Assembly: GCA_003553225.1 (NCBI GenBank)
Contig: PWDW01000024.1
Coordinates: 1-64,000, forward strand
DNA: 64,000 nucleotides
Source: Halanaerobiaceae bacterium
GTDB taxonomy: Bacteria; Bacillota; Halanaerobiia; Halanaerobiales; Halarsenatibacteraceae
Direction: 5' to 3'
Shown piece after piece: positions 1 to 8,753 of this stretch (positions are counted from its first letter, which is position 1; every line of letters begins with the position of its first letter). The position numbers were made by a program, and so were the translations under genes. The notes under the pieces were generated by a model, which was not told the DNA's origin, made no database searches, and was given only the letters and a program-made list of their open reading frames with translations.

Positions 1-698
1 AGCTCAGAGAAGCTGTGCTGGCTGCCCAGAGTACTGAGGTGGATAAAGTTTCCGGAGCCACGGTGACCAGTGAGGCCTATCTGGAGGCTATAAGAGAGAT
101 ATTAAGAGAAGCCGGTATTGGAGAAGATGAAATAGAGCCTGAAGAAGAAGCACAAATGGAAATATTCACCGGCAGTGCTGAGGGCTATGGTGGGGAAATC
201 ATTCTGGAAGTTAAGCTGGTGGATGGTGAGATAATTGAGATAGAGATTGTCGAACATGCTGAGACAGAAGATATTGCCGATCCTGCTTTTGAGGATCTAA
301 AAGAGGCGGTTATATCACAGCAGATTATTGAAGTAGACACTATTTCTGGAGCCACGATTACCAGTGAAGCATTCATTTCAGCTCTAAAAGAGGCACTGGC
401 CGATAAAGAGGTGGGAGATATAGAACTGGTTGAGGTTGATTATACTGAATCTTTTATAGGTAATGCTGAAGGATATGGAGGAGAGATGGAAGTAGAAGTT
501 TTTGTTAAAAATGACGAAATTGTAGATATTAAAATTATTCAGCATCAGGAAACAGATGAGATTGCCCAACCTGCTTTTGAAGAGTTAATAAATTCTGTTC
601 TGGAAACTCAGAGTGTTGAAGTAGATAATATTTCTGGTGCTACAATAACCAGTGAAGCATTTCTGGAAGCAGTTGGAGAGGCTCTGGCCCAGGATTAA
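1..698 (+). CDS. FMN-binding domain repeat protein, 5' truncated by window edge
   Basis: The reading frame is open to the left edge; the codons before the first GTG at 15 already match the repeat pattern (L-R-E-A-V), so the real start lies upstream. Visible are three copies of the motif SGAT(V/I)TSEA, each closing an FMN-binding domain of about 88 residues; the second and third units are complete and begin with G-(S/N)-AEGYGGE. In NqrC/RnfG-type proteins the second Thr of SGATxT carries covalently linked FMN, so this is probably a multi-flavin electron-transfer protein on the outer face of the membrane. The signal or anchor would be in the missing part. The protein is very acidic. It ends just before a bidirectional terminator. 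Confidence 0.85.
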   Translation, partial: LREAVLAAQSTEVDKVSGATVTSEAYLEAIREILREAGIGEDEIEPEEEAQMEIFTGSAEGYGGEIILEVKLVDGEIIEIEIVEHAETEDIADPAFEDLKEAVISQQIIEVDTISGATITSEAFISALKEALADKEVGDIELVEVDYTESFIGNAEGYGGEMEVEVFVKNDEIVDIKIIQHQETDEIAQPAFEELINSVLETQSVEVDNISGATITSEAFLEAVGEALAQD

Positions 699-720
699 AT
701 ATTTAAATATATCAAAACAA

Positions 721-795
721 AAAAGCTTTACTCTGACCGAATATCCTGATTAAGAAAGATTTTTAACAGGTGGGATCAGAGTAAAGCCTTTTATT
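721..795. terminator. Bidirectional terminator between convergent genes
   Basis: Arms at 723-736 and 776-790 (GCTTTACTCTGA against TCAGAGTAAAGC) are complementary and flanked by A and T runs on both sides. It lies between the ends of the FMN-binding gene and the AIM24-family gene and would serve both strands. The loop of about 40 bases is long for an intrinsic terminator. Confidence 0.65.
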
Positions 796-796
796 T

Positions 797-1471
797 TTAT
801 TTTTTAGTTTCAATATATTTGCTGATTTCGCCTACATGACTCTGCACGGGCATTGTCTGGAGCCAAACTTTTCCCGGTCCTTCCAGAGTTGTTAAAAATA
901 ATCCTTCCCCACCAAAAAATAAATTTTTTGCTCCTTTAACTCGTTCTACATTTATATTTATTGTGGAGTCAAACATGCCTACAGCTCCGGTTTCAACTTT
1001 AATTTTTTCACCAGGAGCCAGTTCTCTGGTAACAATTTCTCCATCAAGTTCAACAAAAGCCATCCCAGAACCGGAGAGTTTTTGCAGAATAAAACCTTCT
1101 CCACTAAAAAATCCACTGCCCAGCTTTTTTTGCAGATAAATATCTAGTTCAATGTTTTCTGTGGCACACAGAAAAGCTCGTCTCTGGCATATTATAGGTT
1201 CTTTTATTTCCAGTGGAATTATGTGCCCGGGATAGGAATGACCAAAACTCAAAATACTGTCCGAAGCGGCAGCTTCAAACTTGTTCAAAAAACCACTTTC
1301 TCCCATGGCTTTACGTTTAATAAAACCACCTATTCCTCCCTGCATTTCAGTGTCCATTTTTATATTACTGTCCATCCATTTCATTGCTCCCGCCTGTGAT
1401 TTTATTTTTTCTCCTTTTTCCAGTGTAAATTCAAGAGCAGGCATGACTTCACCAATTATTTTATATTCCAT
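797..1471 (-). CDS. AIM24/TIGR00266 family protein
   Basis: A 224-residue soluble protein of the AIM24 (former DUF124, TIGR00266) family. Family features visible are the N-terminal VMPALEFTLEKGEKIKSQAGA segment, the glycine-rich GGIGGFIKRKAMGESGF stretch, the FSGEGFILQKLSGSGMAFVELDGE repeat half and the final FFGGEGLFLTTLEGPGKVWLQTMP. These make the two-fold beta-sandwich (tryptophan RNA-binding attenuator-like fold) of the family. Its biochemical role is not established. An AAAAAGGGGG Shine-Dalgarno precedes the ATG. It is transcribed alone, convergent with the FMN-binding gene. Length is normal. Confidence 0.85.
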   Translation of the reverse strand: MEYKIIGEVMPALEFTLEKGEKIKSQAGAMKWMDSNIKMDTEMQGGIGGFIKRKAMGESGFLNKFEAAASDSILSFGHSYPGHIIPLEIKEPIICQRRAFLCATENIELDIYLQKKLGSGFFSGEGFILQKLSGSGMAFVELDGEIVTRELAPGEKIKVETGAVGMFDSTININVERVKGAKNLFFGGEGLFLTTLEGPGKVWLQTMPVQSHVGEISKYIETKK

Positions 1472-1489
1472 TAAAATTCCCCCTTTTTA

Positions 1490-2138
1490 GAATAAGATTA
1501 ATATTTAAAAAACAATCACAACCCTGAATTGTTTTTTCAGTAATAAAGCCCGTGAAAAAATTTAAATATTTTAAAGGTATGCATTTCTTTTTTTATAAAA
1601 TGAGAATATTATTTATCTGAGATTATCCTGTTAAAACTGACTAAATTCAGCTGATTTAAAAAAATAGGGTAAAAATAAATGATCTACAAATAAGAAAATG
1701 ATCAACAAATAAGAATTTGTTACTACTAAAAATTTTTCATCTCCTGTTGTTTATTCTTATGAACCATCATATCCTTTTTGCCGGGTATTAATTATATTTC
1801 ATTAATTGGAATAAATTTTTAAAACAAAAGCTGAAGTATATTATTAATTCAATGAAAATTAAAAAAATCCTTTTTATATTTTAAATAATTTGTTTTCTGA
1901 ACAAACAGCAATAATTTTTTAGTTTTAATTCATCAATTTATTTGCGAGATTCAGATTTAAAAAAGGGATTTATGATAAAGTTTTTTTAAATATGCAGGAT
2001 AATAATTGTTATTATAGAAAATTATATACAGATACATAAATAAATAATTAACAAATAATTATATCAATTAAACAGAAAAAATGTAATATTATACATTATT
2101 AAGGATTGAAAAATGTTAAAAGTGGGGGAGAGCTGCAG
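1490..2138. other. AT-rich intergenic region, no gene seen
   Basis: About 650 bases of very AT-rich DNA between divergent genes. I see no open frame with a ribosome-binding site and no RNA gene. The only clear structure is a short tandem repeat at 1678-1715. Promoters for both flanking genes must lie here, but no box stands out against the AT background. Confidence 0.6.
1678..1715. repeat. 19-bp tandem repeat, two copies
   Basis: Two adjacent 19-base units, AATGATCTACAAATAAGAA (1678-1696) and AATGATCAACAAATAAGAA (1697-1715), differ at one base. Location between divergent genes allows a regulatory role, but slippage in AT-rich DNA is equally possible. Confidence 0.7.
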
Positions 2139-3116
2139 ATGAGCAATTTTTTAAAAATAGCTAAAAAAAACGATGGTTTTTCGGGCTGTCTGGCTGCTTT
2201 ACTTATATTGCTGGCCCTTTTCATTATACTCGTGGGTGTTGTATATTTCCAGTGGTCAAATATCAGGGAGCTGGCTTCAGACAGAATTAATGAGCTTATT
2301 GAAATAGCAGATAGTTTTGATGGTTTTGAAAATATTCAGCAGCTGCAGGAAATCTTACCTGAAGATATAGAAGATATAGAAGAATTAACCGAGGAGGATT
2401 TAAAAGAGCTGCAGGAAGCCGATGAGTTAGATCTGGAAGGTATTGATTTAAAAGAAATGGATCTTGAGGAAATAGATCTGGAGAGATTGAGTGAAATCAG
2501 CACTTTTGTTATTCGGGTTTATGAGATGATTCCACCAAATATAAGAGAAACTTTATTCAATGGAAATAATTCAATTTTTGATGAAAAAGAAGAACGGGAA
2601 GCTGGAGTTGCTGAACTGGAAAGAGATTTTTTGCCAAACAGTATACCGGTCCATCCGGCTTTTAGGCTGAAAAATTATCAGAAATATGAAGATATTCCGG
2701 AAAGCTTCTTTGAAGAAATAGAAAATGAAGTTAATGAGAGATACTTCACTTCAAAGTCAGTAGTTTTATACTATGATACTGACTTCCCGGAAAGGTCAAC
2801 TACAGAAATGAAATCAATGGAAGAACTGGCCGCTCTGGATTTTGAGGAGGATGAAATTCCAGAAAGTTTTATTGAGGAAAATCGGGATAATTTAGAAAAA
2901 TTATATAATTTTAAAGAAGTTGGGGACTGGTATCAAACAAATTTGCTTGAGAACAACTGGCGGGTTGTTCAGGAAACAGAAGAAGGGCTGCAGATGTTTA
3001 TAGAAAGAGAAGCTGGAATTGATTATTATATTATGTTTGAACATGAATATGATGGTTATTTTTTCATCGGTGGTCCGGATAGTGTTTTTTACACTCCGAA
3101 AGAAAATGAGTTATAA
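2139..3116 (+). CDS. Membrane-anchored acidic hypothetical protein
   Basis: I do not recognise this 325-residue protein. The ATG at 2139 is chosen over a TTG at 2106 because GGGGGAG at 2124-2130 sits 8 bases before it. One transmembrane helix lies near residues 17-40 (CLAALLILLALFIILVGVVYF); the rest should be extracytoplasmic. Residues about 50-115 are an extremely Glu/Asp/Leu-rich stretch with repeated DIEELTEEDLKEL / DLEGIDLKEMDLEEIDLE units, probably a coiled coil or amphipathic helix. The C-terminal 150 residues have alternating aromatic and acidic positions and look globular. The extreme acidity fits a halophile. No operon partner is evident; an MFS gene follows after 70 bases. Confidence 0.7.
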   Translation: MSNFLKIAKKNDGFSGCLAALLILLALFIILVGVVYFQWSNIRELASDRINELIEIADSFDGFENIQQLQEILPEDIEDIEELTEEDLKELQEADELDLEGIDLKEMDLEEIDLERLSEISTFVIRVYEMIPPNIRETLFNGNNSIFDEKEEREAGVAELERDFLPNSIPVHPAFRLKNYQKYEDIPESFFEEIENEVNERYFTSKSVVLYYDTDFPERSTTEMKSMEELAALDFEEDEIPESFIEENRDNLEKLYNFKEVGDWYQTNLLENNWRVVQETEEGLQMFIEREAGIDYYIMFEHEYDGYFFIGGPDSVFYTPKENEL

Positions 3117-3186
3117 TTCTGGATTATAATCAAAAGAAAATTTTAGTATAAATTTTTATAATTGCAGTTTTTAATGGAGGCTGTTC

Positions 3187-4314
3187 ATGTTTTTTAAAAT
3201 AATATATTTTATGTTTAACTCTCACATTGCAGCTTTTTTCCCTTTTTTTCCACTTTATTTAGAAAGAGCCGGTATTCCCGGCACCCAAATAGGTCTCCTG
3301 CTGGCAGTATTTCCTGTGGTCAATATATTAATAGCTCCTCTGTGGGGTATGCTGGCCGATTACAAGAACTGGCATGGAAGAATTGTCATGCTGACCGCGG
3401 TAGGAGGAGCACTGGTAATTCCTGCTTATGTAATAACTTCTACATTCTGGAGTTTTCTTTTATTGCAGATCCTCTTTTGTTCATTGGTAAGCCCCATAGA
3501 ACCATTTATAAACAAACTTGCTATTGAGGTCCAGAGGATAAGAGATATTGACTTTGGTAGAGTTCGCCTGTATGGTAGTCTGGGGTTTGCTTTAACTGTC
3601 TTAATTGGGGGCAGAGTATTTCAGGAATATGGTATTTATCTGGGCTTTCTTGTGGCTTCTGGATTTTTGATTATATTATCTTTTTCCTCAAGGAAGCTGC
3701 CCCAAACTACGGATATCTCTTCTGAGAACATTTTTTCTGATGTCAAAGAAGTGTTTACCATAAAACCCATATTAATCTTTTTATTATCGATTACTCTTAT
3801 CAGGACGGCTTCCATGTCTCTGGATACATATATATCAATTATTATAGAACATATGGGTTCAGGTGAGTCGGTGACCGGTTTGTCATGGGCCTTACCGGCA
3901 TTTATTGAAATTCCGATATTCTTTTTTTCAGCTAAATTTCTCGGAAAATATGGTTTGAAAAAAGTCATATTTTGTGGGTTTTTATTAACTATTGTTCAGG
4001 TAATACTTTTTAATCTGGCCTTTTCAACTGTACTGGTTGTTATAGCGCAGATGTTTAGGGGTTTTGGATTTGCTTTACTTTTTATTGCAGGTATTAATTT
4101 TCTGGAAAAAATGTCACCACCAAAAGTGAAAACAACCTGTCAGACTTTGTTTATAACCTCCCTTTTTGGTCTGTCTTCTTTGTTTGGAAGTTTGATTGGC
4201 GGATTTTTATATGAAAATTTTAGTTTGACGGCTCTTTATCGTTTTTCACTGGTGGTTGTACTCAGTGGAACATTTCTGTTCTATTATTATTTTTTCCAGA
4301 GAAAAGCATATTAA
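3187..4314 (+). CDS. MFS transporter, MFS_1-like/LacY-type
   Basis: A 375-residue integral membrane protein with about 12 hydrophobic helices. The early PLYLERAGIPGTQIGLLLA segment, the loop 2-3 motif GMLADYKNWHGR and the central RDIDFGRVRLYGSLGFAL are typical of the MFS_1-like group that includes LacY- and nucleoside-permease-type carriers. The substrate cannot be read from sequence. A TGGAGG Shine-Dalgarno lies just before the ATG. A 29-base gap separates it from the pyruvate-kinase-domain gene, so the two may be cotranscribed. Confidence 0.8.
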   Translation: MFFKIIYFMFNSHIAAFFPFFPLYLERAGIPGTQIGLLLAVFPVVNILIAPLWGMLADYKNWHGRIVMLTAVGGALVIPAYVITSTFWSFLLLQILFCSLVSPIEPFINKLAIEVQRIRDIDFGRVRLYGSLGFALTVLIGGRVFQEYGIYLGFLVASGFLIILSFSSRKLPQTTDISSENIFSDVKEVFTIKPILIFLLSITLIRTASMSLDTYISIIIEHMGSGESVTGLSWALPAFIEIPIFFFSAKFLGKYGLKKVIFCGFLLTIVQVILFNLAFSTVLVVIAQMFRGFGFALLFIAGINFLEKMSPPKVKTTCQTLFITSLFGLSSLFGSLIGGFLYENFSLTALYRFSLVVVLSGTFLFYYYFFQRKAY

Positions 4315-4343
4315 AAATTGACAGTATTCGAGGAGGTAGAAAA

Positions 4344-4919
4344 ATGGCTGAAAGAACAGTTAAATATTTCCAGGAAAGTGGAGAGCAAAACACGGGGGAG
4401 GCTCTTGCAATTTCAGGGAAGACAGCTGTTAAAGAGAATATTAATCATGTTGTAATTCCCACTGGTGGGGATACAATTTTGCGGGCTGCAGAAATGTATA
4501 AGCTAAAAGGCTGGGAGGATATTACTTTAATTGGAGTAACCTTACATGCCGGGACCTGGGAAAAATATGGTGAACCTGATCGTAAAAAATTAGAGAAGGC
4601 ACGACAGCTTGGGGCTCAGATATTGACCCCTACTCATGCCCTTATGGGTAATGTTGAAGCAAGTATTAAGGAAAAGTTTGGGGGCCTGCCCCCGGTAGAA
4701 TTGATTGCCTACACTTATTATACCTTTTCTCAGGGTACAAAAGTTGCCGTAGAAATATCAATGAATGCTGTGGATTCAGGTTTAATTCCGGCCGGCAAAA
4801 AAATTATTGCCCTGGGAGGAGACAGTAGTGGTGTGGATACTTCTTTAATCCTGAGAGCGGTTTCTACGGTTGATTTTTTTGATTTAAGAATTCAGGAAAT
4901 ATTATGTAAGCCGCTTTAA
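4344..4919 (+). CDS. Stand-alone pyruvate kinase alpha/beta (C-terminal) domain protein
   Basis: The 191-residue protein corresponds to the C-terminal alpha/beta domain of pyruvate kinase (PK_C, Pfam PF02887), without the catalytic barrel. Recognisable are N-TGEALAISGKTAVKENINHVVIPT, the glycine-rich GGDTILRAAEMYK and a C-terminal IIALGGDSSGVDTSLI. In full enzymes this domain carries allosteric effector sites; free-standing copies are known in clostridia but their function is not settled. Without the barrel it cannot itself be a pyruvate kinase. An AGGAGG Shine-Dalgarno precedes the ATG and a strong terminator follows. Confidence 0.8.
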   Translation: MAERTVKYFQESGEQNTGEALAISGKTAVKENINHVVIPTGGDTILRAAEMYKLKGWEDITLIGVTLHAGTWEKYGEPDRKKLEKARQLGAQILTPTHALMGNVEASIKEKFGGLPPVELIAYTYYTFSQGTKVAVEISMNAVDSGLIPAGKKIIALGGDSSGVDTSLILRAVSTVDFFDLRIQEILCKPL

Positions 4920-4953
4920 TTCTTTTTTGCTATTTTAAAAATAAAAAAGCTTA

Positions 4954-4990
4954 CGGGGTTATCAGAGAGTCTGCTGATAGCCCTGTTTTT
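4954..4990 (+). terminator. Intrinsic terminator
   Basis: A 12-base-pair stem (4954-4965 with 4974-4985, two G-U pairs) with an 8-base loop is followed directly by TTTTT. It ends the MFS/pyruvate-kinase-domain transcript. Confidence 0.85.
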
Positions 4991-5088
4991 AAGTAAAATC
5001 CAGCAGGTTAATTAAGGATAAAGTAATATATCAGGTTACTTTTCCCAAATCAAATATAAATACAAACAATTAAGGAGAATTATAACCC

Positions 5089-6261
5089 ATGAATTTGGAC
5101 AGGCAATTAAGGATTGCAGTATATCTGCTTATGGCTTTGTTTTCTATATCTTTAACTATGATCAGCCCCATGCTGCCTGTAATTGTAAGACAATTTAATA
5201 TTACAGCAGCCCAGGGGGGGTTATTGATTACTTTTCAAAGTATTGGTGGCCTGTTAATCACTATTTTAATGGCATTTATAGCAGATAAATATAATAAGGC
5301 TTTATTAATCGTGATCGGTTTTTTTATTTTTGTGGTCTCTCTTTTTTCCATTAGTTTTGCTGCTGTTTACAGCACTTTACTTTTTCTGTTTTTTTTATAT
5401 GGTCTGGGCAGTAAAGTACCCGATAATCTGAATAATTCATTTTTAGCCGAACAGTTTCCCGATAATCGGGCAGTATATCTTAATATTCTACATGCAGTAT
5501 TTGGGATTGGGGCACTCATAGGGCCACTCATGGCCAGTATATTAATGGAACAGGGCCTGAACTGGGGCCTTATATTTAGATTGATGGCTGTTTTATCATT
5601 GTTGGGTTTATTATATTTCGTTATTTTAGTGAAAAAAAACAAAAAGGTATCTATTGTAGATTCCCAAAATCAAAAGCAGGTAAACTTCAATATAATATTA
5701 AAAAATAAACGTATGTGGTTCATTCTAATCATTATGCTGTTATATGTGGGTAATCAGGCTTCACTTACAACCTGGCTTCCAATGTATATGGAAACTCATC
5801 TGCGGGCTTCTCCTGTTACTGCAGGACTATCATTATCTATGTTCTGGATTGGAATAATATTGAGTAGATTTTTAACCACCCAATTTACCCGCAGTTATAG
5901 TAATATATTTTTAATAAAGTGGGGTAATTTTACAGGAGGAATTATACTACTGCTGTCTGTGTTTTTACAGCTGCAGTGGTTAATTCTTTTTAATTTTGTG
6001 CTGGTTGGTCTTTTCACAGGGGCTACATTCCCTCTGGTGGTGGATTCAGCTTCAAAAATATTTCCCGATTATACGGGTACCGTGACTTCTATTATATTTA
6101 TCATAGTTAATCTCTCATTAATGTTTTTCCCCTGGTTCATTGGTTATCTTTCTGATCTTTATGATTTTCAGATAGCCTTTATTTTTGCCGGTATAATTTT
6201 GCTGCTGGTGTTTTTATTGACATTTTTGATAAAGCCAGAAAAAAAGAAGTGTGTTAAATAA
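5089..6261 (+). CDS. MFS transporter
   Basis: A 390-residue protein with 12 predicted membrane helices. The N-terminal half has the MFS pattern MISPMLPVIVRQFNITAAQGGLLITFQSIGG and loop 2-3 AFIADKYNKA; the second half starts after a polar central loop near residue 190 and has NQASLTTWLPMYMETHLRASP, which resembles FucP/YfkF-like sugar or drug carriers. The substrate is not predictable. It is monocistronic by position, with AAGGAGAA before the ATG. It is not closely similar by eye to the other MFS protein in this window. Confidence 0.8.
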   Translation: MNLDRQLRIAVYLLMALFSISLTMISPMLPVIVRQFNITAAQGGLLITFQSIGGLLITILMAFIADKYNKALLIVIGFFIFVVSLFSISFAAVYSTLLFLFFLYGLGSKVPDNLNNSFLAEQFPDNRAVYLNILHAVFGIGALIGPLMASILMEQGLNWGLIFRLMAVLSLLGLLYFVILVKKNKKVSIVDSQNQKQVNFNIILKNKRMWFILIIMLLYVGNQASLTTWLPMYMETHLRASPVTAGLSLSMFWIGIILSRFLTTQFTRSYSNIFLIKWGNFTGGIILLLSVFLQLQWLILFNFVLVGLFTGATFPLVVDSASKIFPDYTGTVTSIIFIIVNLSLMFFPWFIGYLSDLYDFQIAFIFAGIILLLVFLLTFLIKPEKKKCVK

Positions 6262-6288
6262 AAGATTAAACTCTGTTTATTTAAAATA

Positions 6289-6317
6289 TTGACAAAACTA
6301 TATTTCACTTGTATAAT
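6289..6317 (+). promoter_or_regulatory. Consensus sigma-A promoter for the sugar ABC operon
   Basis: TTGACA (6289-6294) and TATAAT (6312-6317) are separated by exactly 17 bases. The start would be near 6324, leaving a leader of about 115 bases before the binding-protein gene. A perfect consensus suggests strong expression unless repressed. Confidence 0.8.
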
Positions 6318-6439
6318 AAAGAAAGGAGACAATTATAAAATCATAATGTTTTTTCTATTCTGGAGGTGATAATCAATATTTCATGATCAAAAGTGGGGCT
6401 GAAATTAAATGTGATTAAAAAAATAAAAGGGGGAAAATC

Positions 6440-7750
6440 ATGAATAAGAAAATATTTATTGTTTCCTTGATTTTGATGTTTATTTTTATGTTTAGCCTGG
6501 TTGAGGTGGAGGCATTTTCTCTTTTTGATTTATTTAGAAGAACAGAAACTATCACTTTATGGGATATCAGAACACCTGAGGATCCAGCTCGAGCCGCAGT
6601 GGAGGATGCCATTGCCCGGTTTGAGGAAGATCATGACAATATTGAGATTGAACATGTACCTATACAGAATGATGACTATAAAACAAGATTAAGTGTAGCT
6701 GCAGCGGCAGATGATGAACCGGATATTTTTATGACCTGGGGTGGAGGAGGTCTAAAGAATTATGTAGATGAAGGTATGGTATATGATATTACAGCATACC
6801 TTGAAGAAGATAACTGGCGAGATAATTTTCTTGATGCTGCAATGAATAATTCAACCTTTGAAGGAAAAACGTATGGAGTACCGGTTACCAATGTAGCACC
6901 GGCAGTTATCTGGTATAGAGAAGATATGTTTGCTGAATATGATTTAACTCCTCCCGAAACCTATGAAGAGCTGCTTGAAATTATTGAAGTATTCAAAGAA
7001 AATGATATAGTTCCTTTTACTTTGGCCAATCAAAACAGGTGGCCAGGATCAATGTATTACATGTATTTTGTTGATCGTCTGGCCGGGCCAGAAGTATATA
7101 GAGCTGCTGTTTCTCCCGATATGGCTGGTTCGTTTACCGATGAACCATTTATAGAAGCCGGCCAGATGATCCGGGATCTGGTTGAAATGGATGCTTTTCC
7201 TGCTGGATTAAACGCCATGAATGAAGATGATGGTGATTCCAGAACTATGCTGTATACCAAAGATGCCGGAATGTATTTAATGGGCTCATGGGCATATTCC
7301 ACTATTGGCATGGAAGATGAGATAACTCAGGAACAGCTGAATTTCTTTCCTTTTCCCAGCATTGAAGGTGCAGACGGAACAACTTCTGGTATTGTAGGAA
7401 CTGTAGGAGATAATTTTTATTCTGTAGCTGAAAAATGTGAAAATAAAGAAATGGCTGTAGAATTCTTAAGATATCTAACTGATGAAAAGGCAAAACAGGA
7501 ATTACTAGCAGTTGGCAATATTCCTCCAATTTCCGGAGTTGCTGATGACCTTGATGATCCTATGCTGCAGAGTATATTCCGGGTTGTAGAAGAAGCTGAA
7601 TCTTCTCAGCTTTGGTATGATCAGGATTTGCCCCCGGAAATTGCCCAGGTCCATCTAAATCAATTACAGGGTTTATTTGGGGGAGATGTTACTCCTGAAG
7701 AAAAAGCTCAGGCCATGGCAGATGCTATAGAAGACTATTATGCGGACTAA
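6440..7750 (+). CDS. Extracellular sugar-binding protein of an ABC importer
   Basis: A 436-residue family 1 solute-binding protein (MalE/UgpB type). Residues 1-25 form a signal peptide with cleavage probably after VEVEA; there is no lipobox cysteine, so it is likely free in the periplasm, which suits a diderm cell. The mature protein starts with TITLWDI and has the typical ARAAVEDAIARFEEDHDNIEIEHVP and DEPDIFMTWGGG segments, then PVTNVAPAVIWYREDMFAEY and a C-terminal EFLRYLTDEKAKQELLAVGNIPP. It is strongly acidic. GGGGG precedes the ATG. The two permease genes follow beyond a hairpin. Confidence 0.9.
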   Translation: MNKKIFIVSLILMFIFMFSLVEVEAFSLFDLFRRTETITLWDIRTPEDPARAAVEDAIARFEEDHDNIEIEHVPIQNDDYKTRLSVAAAADDEPDIFMTWGGGGLKNYVDEGMVYDITAYLEEDNWRDNFLDAAMNNSTFEGKTYGVPVTNVAPAVIWYREDMFAEYDLTPPETYEELLEIIEVFKENDIVPFTLANQNRWPGSMYYMYFVDRLAGPEVYRAAVSPDMAGSFTDEPFIEAGQMIRDLVEMDAFPAGLNAMNEDDGDSRTMLYTKDAGMYLMGSWAYSTIGMEDEITQEQLNFFPFPSIEGADGTTSGIVGTVGDNFYSVAEKCENKEMAVEFLRYLTDEKAKQELLAVGNIPPISGVADDLDDPMLQSIFRVVEEAESSQLWYDQDLPPEIAQVHLNQLQGLFGGDVTPEEKAQAMADAIEDYYAD

Positions 7751-7758
7751 GATAATAT

Positions 7759-7792
7759 AAAGGGAGGGGAGGACTGCCCCTCCCTTTATTTT
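7759..7792 (+). terminator. Intra-operon hairpin/attenuating terminator
   Basis: AAAGGGAGGGG (7759-7769) pairs with CCCCTCCCTTT (7777-7787), a GC-rich 11-bp stem followed by ATTTTATT. It sits between binding-protein and permease genes, a common arrangement that protects the upstream message or reduces read-through so that the binding protein is made in excess. Confidence 0.8.
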
Positions 7793-7817
7793 ATTCTATT
7801 GTGAAAGGACTGATAAT

Positions 7818-8726
7818 TTGGAGAAAATAAATTCTGATAAAAAAAGAATAATAAATAATATTTTAAAATCCAATGGTTTTTTTGCTTTCTTATTTTTATT
7901 ACCCGCTTTTTTCTTTTTCACATTATATTTACTTGCTCCCATACCTCTTTCTGGTTATTATTCCCTTCTTAGATGGAGTGGTGTGGGAGAAGGGGTGTTT
8001 ATAGGACTTAACAACTGGTCACGTCTGATAAGGGATAGTACATTCTGGCTGGCTGTGGGAAATAATTTTAAACTCGTATTTTTATCACTTTTAATTCAGC
8101 TTCCAACTGCTTTATTTTTGGCAGTTGTTTTGACCAGTAAAATTAAGCTGGATAAATTCTTTAAAACTGTTTATTTTTTTCCTATGCTGCTTTCAACAGT
8201 TGCTATAGGAGTAATATGGGGTTATATTTATAATCCCAATGTTGGTCTATTAAATAATTTTTTAGAAGCTGTGGGATTAGAACATTTAATTCTAGATTGG
8301 CTGGGCAGCAGAAGATATGCTATTTACTCTACTATTGTTGCTATCTGCTGGCGATTTGTTCCCTTTCATATGATTTTATATATAGCGGGTATAGTAGGAA
8401 TTCCTGAACAGCTTTATGAAGCTGCTGAAATAGATGGGGCAAATGCCTGGGTATCCTTCCGGCATATTACTCTTCCACAATTAAAAACAGTTATTAAAAA
8501 TTCTGTAGTTTTAAGTATTGTGGGTTCTTTGAAAATTTTTGCTGAAATATTTGTTATGACAGGTGGAGGGCCTAACCATGCTTCTGAAGTAATGGCCACC
8601 TATATGTATACAACCTCTTTTGACAGTTATCGTATGGGTTATGGTAGTACAATTGCTGTTAGTCTGTTTCTGATTGCTTTTTCAGTTTCTCTAATATTTC
8701 TTTATTTGACCCGGAAAAAACAATAA
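7818..8726 (+). CDS. Sugar ABC transporter permease, MalF type
   Basis: A 302-residue inner-membrane permease with six predicted helices. The EAA cytoplasmic loop that docks to the ATPase is visible as YEAAEIDGANAWVSFRHITLPQL (near residues 205-227), and PAFFFFTLYLLAPIPLSGYYSL is the usual first helix. The TTG start at 7818 has GAAAGGA 8 bases upstream and gives the family length. It forms the channel together with the next gene. The operon lacks an ATPase gene. Confidence 0.9.
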   Translation: MEKINSDKKRIINNILKSNGFFAFLFLLPAFFFFTLYLLAPIPLSGYYSLLRWSGVGEGVFIGLNNWSRLIRDSTFWLAVGNNFKLVFLSLLIQLPTALFLAVVLTSKIKLDKFFKTVYFFPMLLSTVAIGVIWGYIYNPNVGLLNNFLEAVGLEHLILDWLGSRRYAIYSTIVAICWRFVPFHMILYIAGIVGIPEQLYEAAEIDGANAWVSFRHITLPQLKTVIKNSVVLSIVGSLKIFAEIFVMTGGGPNHASEVMATYMYTTSFDSYRMGYGSTIAVSLFLIAFSVSLIFLYLTRKKQ

Positions 8727-8753
8727 GAGTTTAACCAGGGGGAGGTTGATAAC

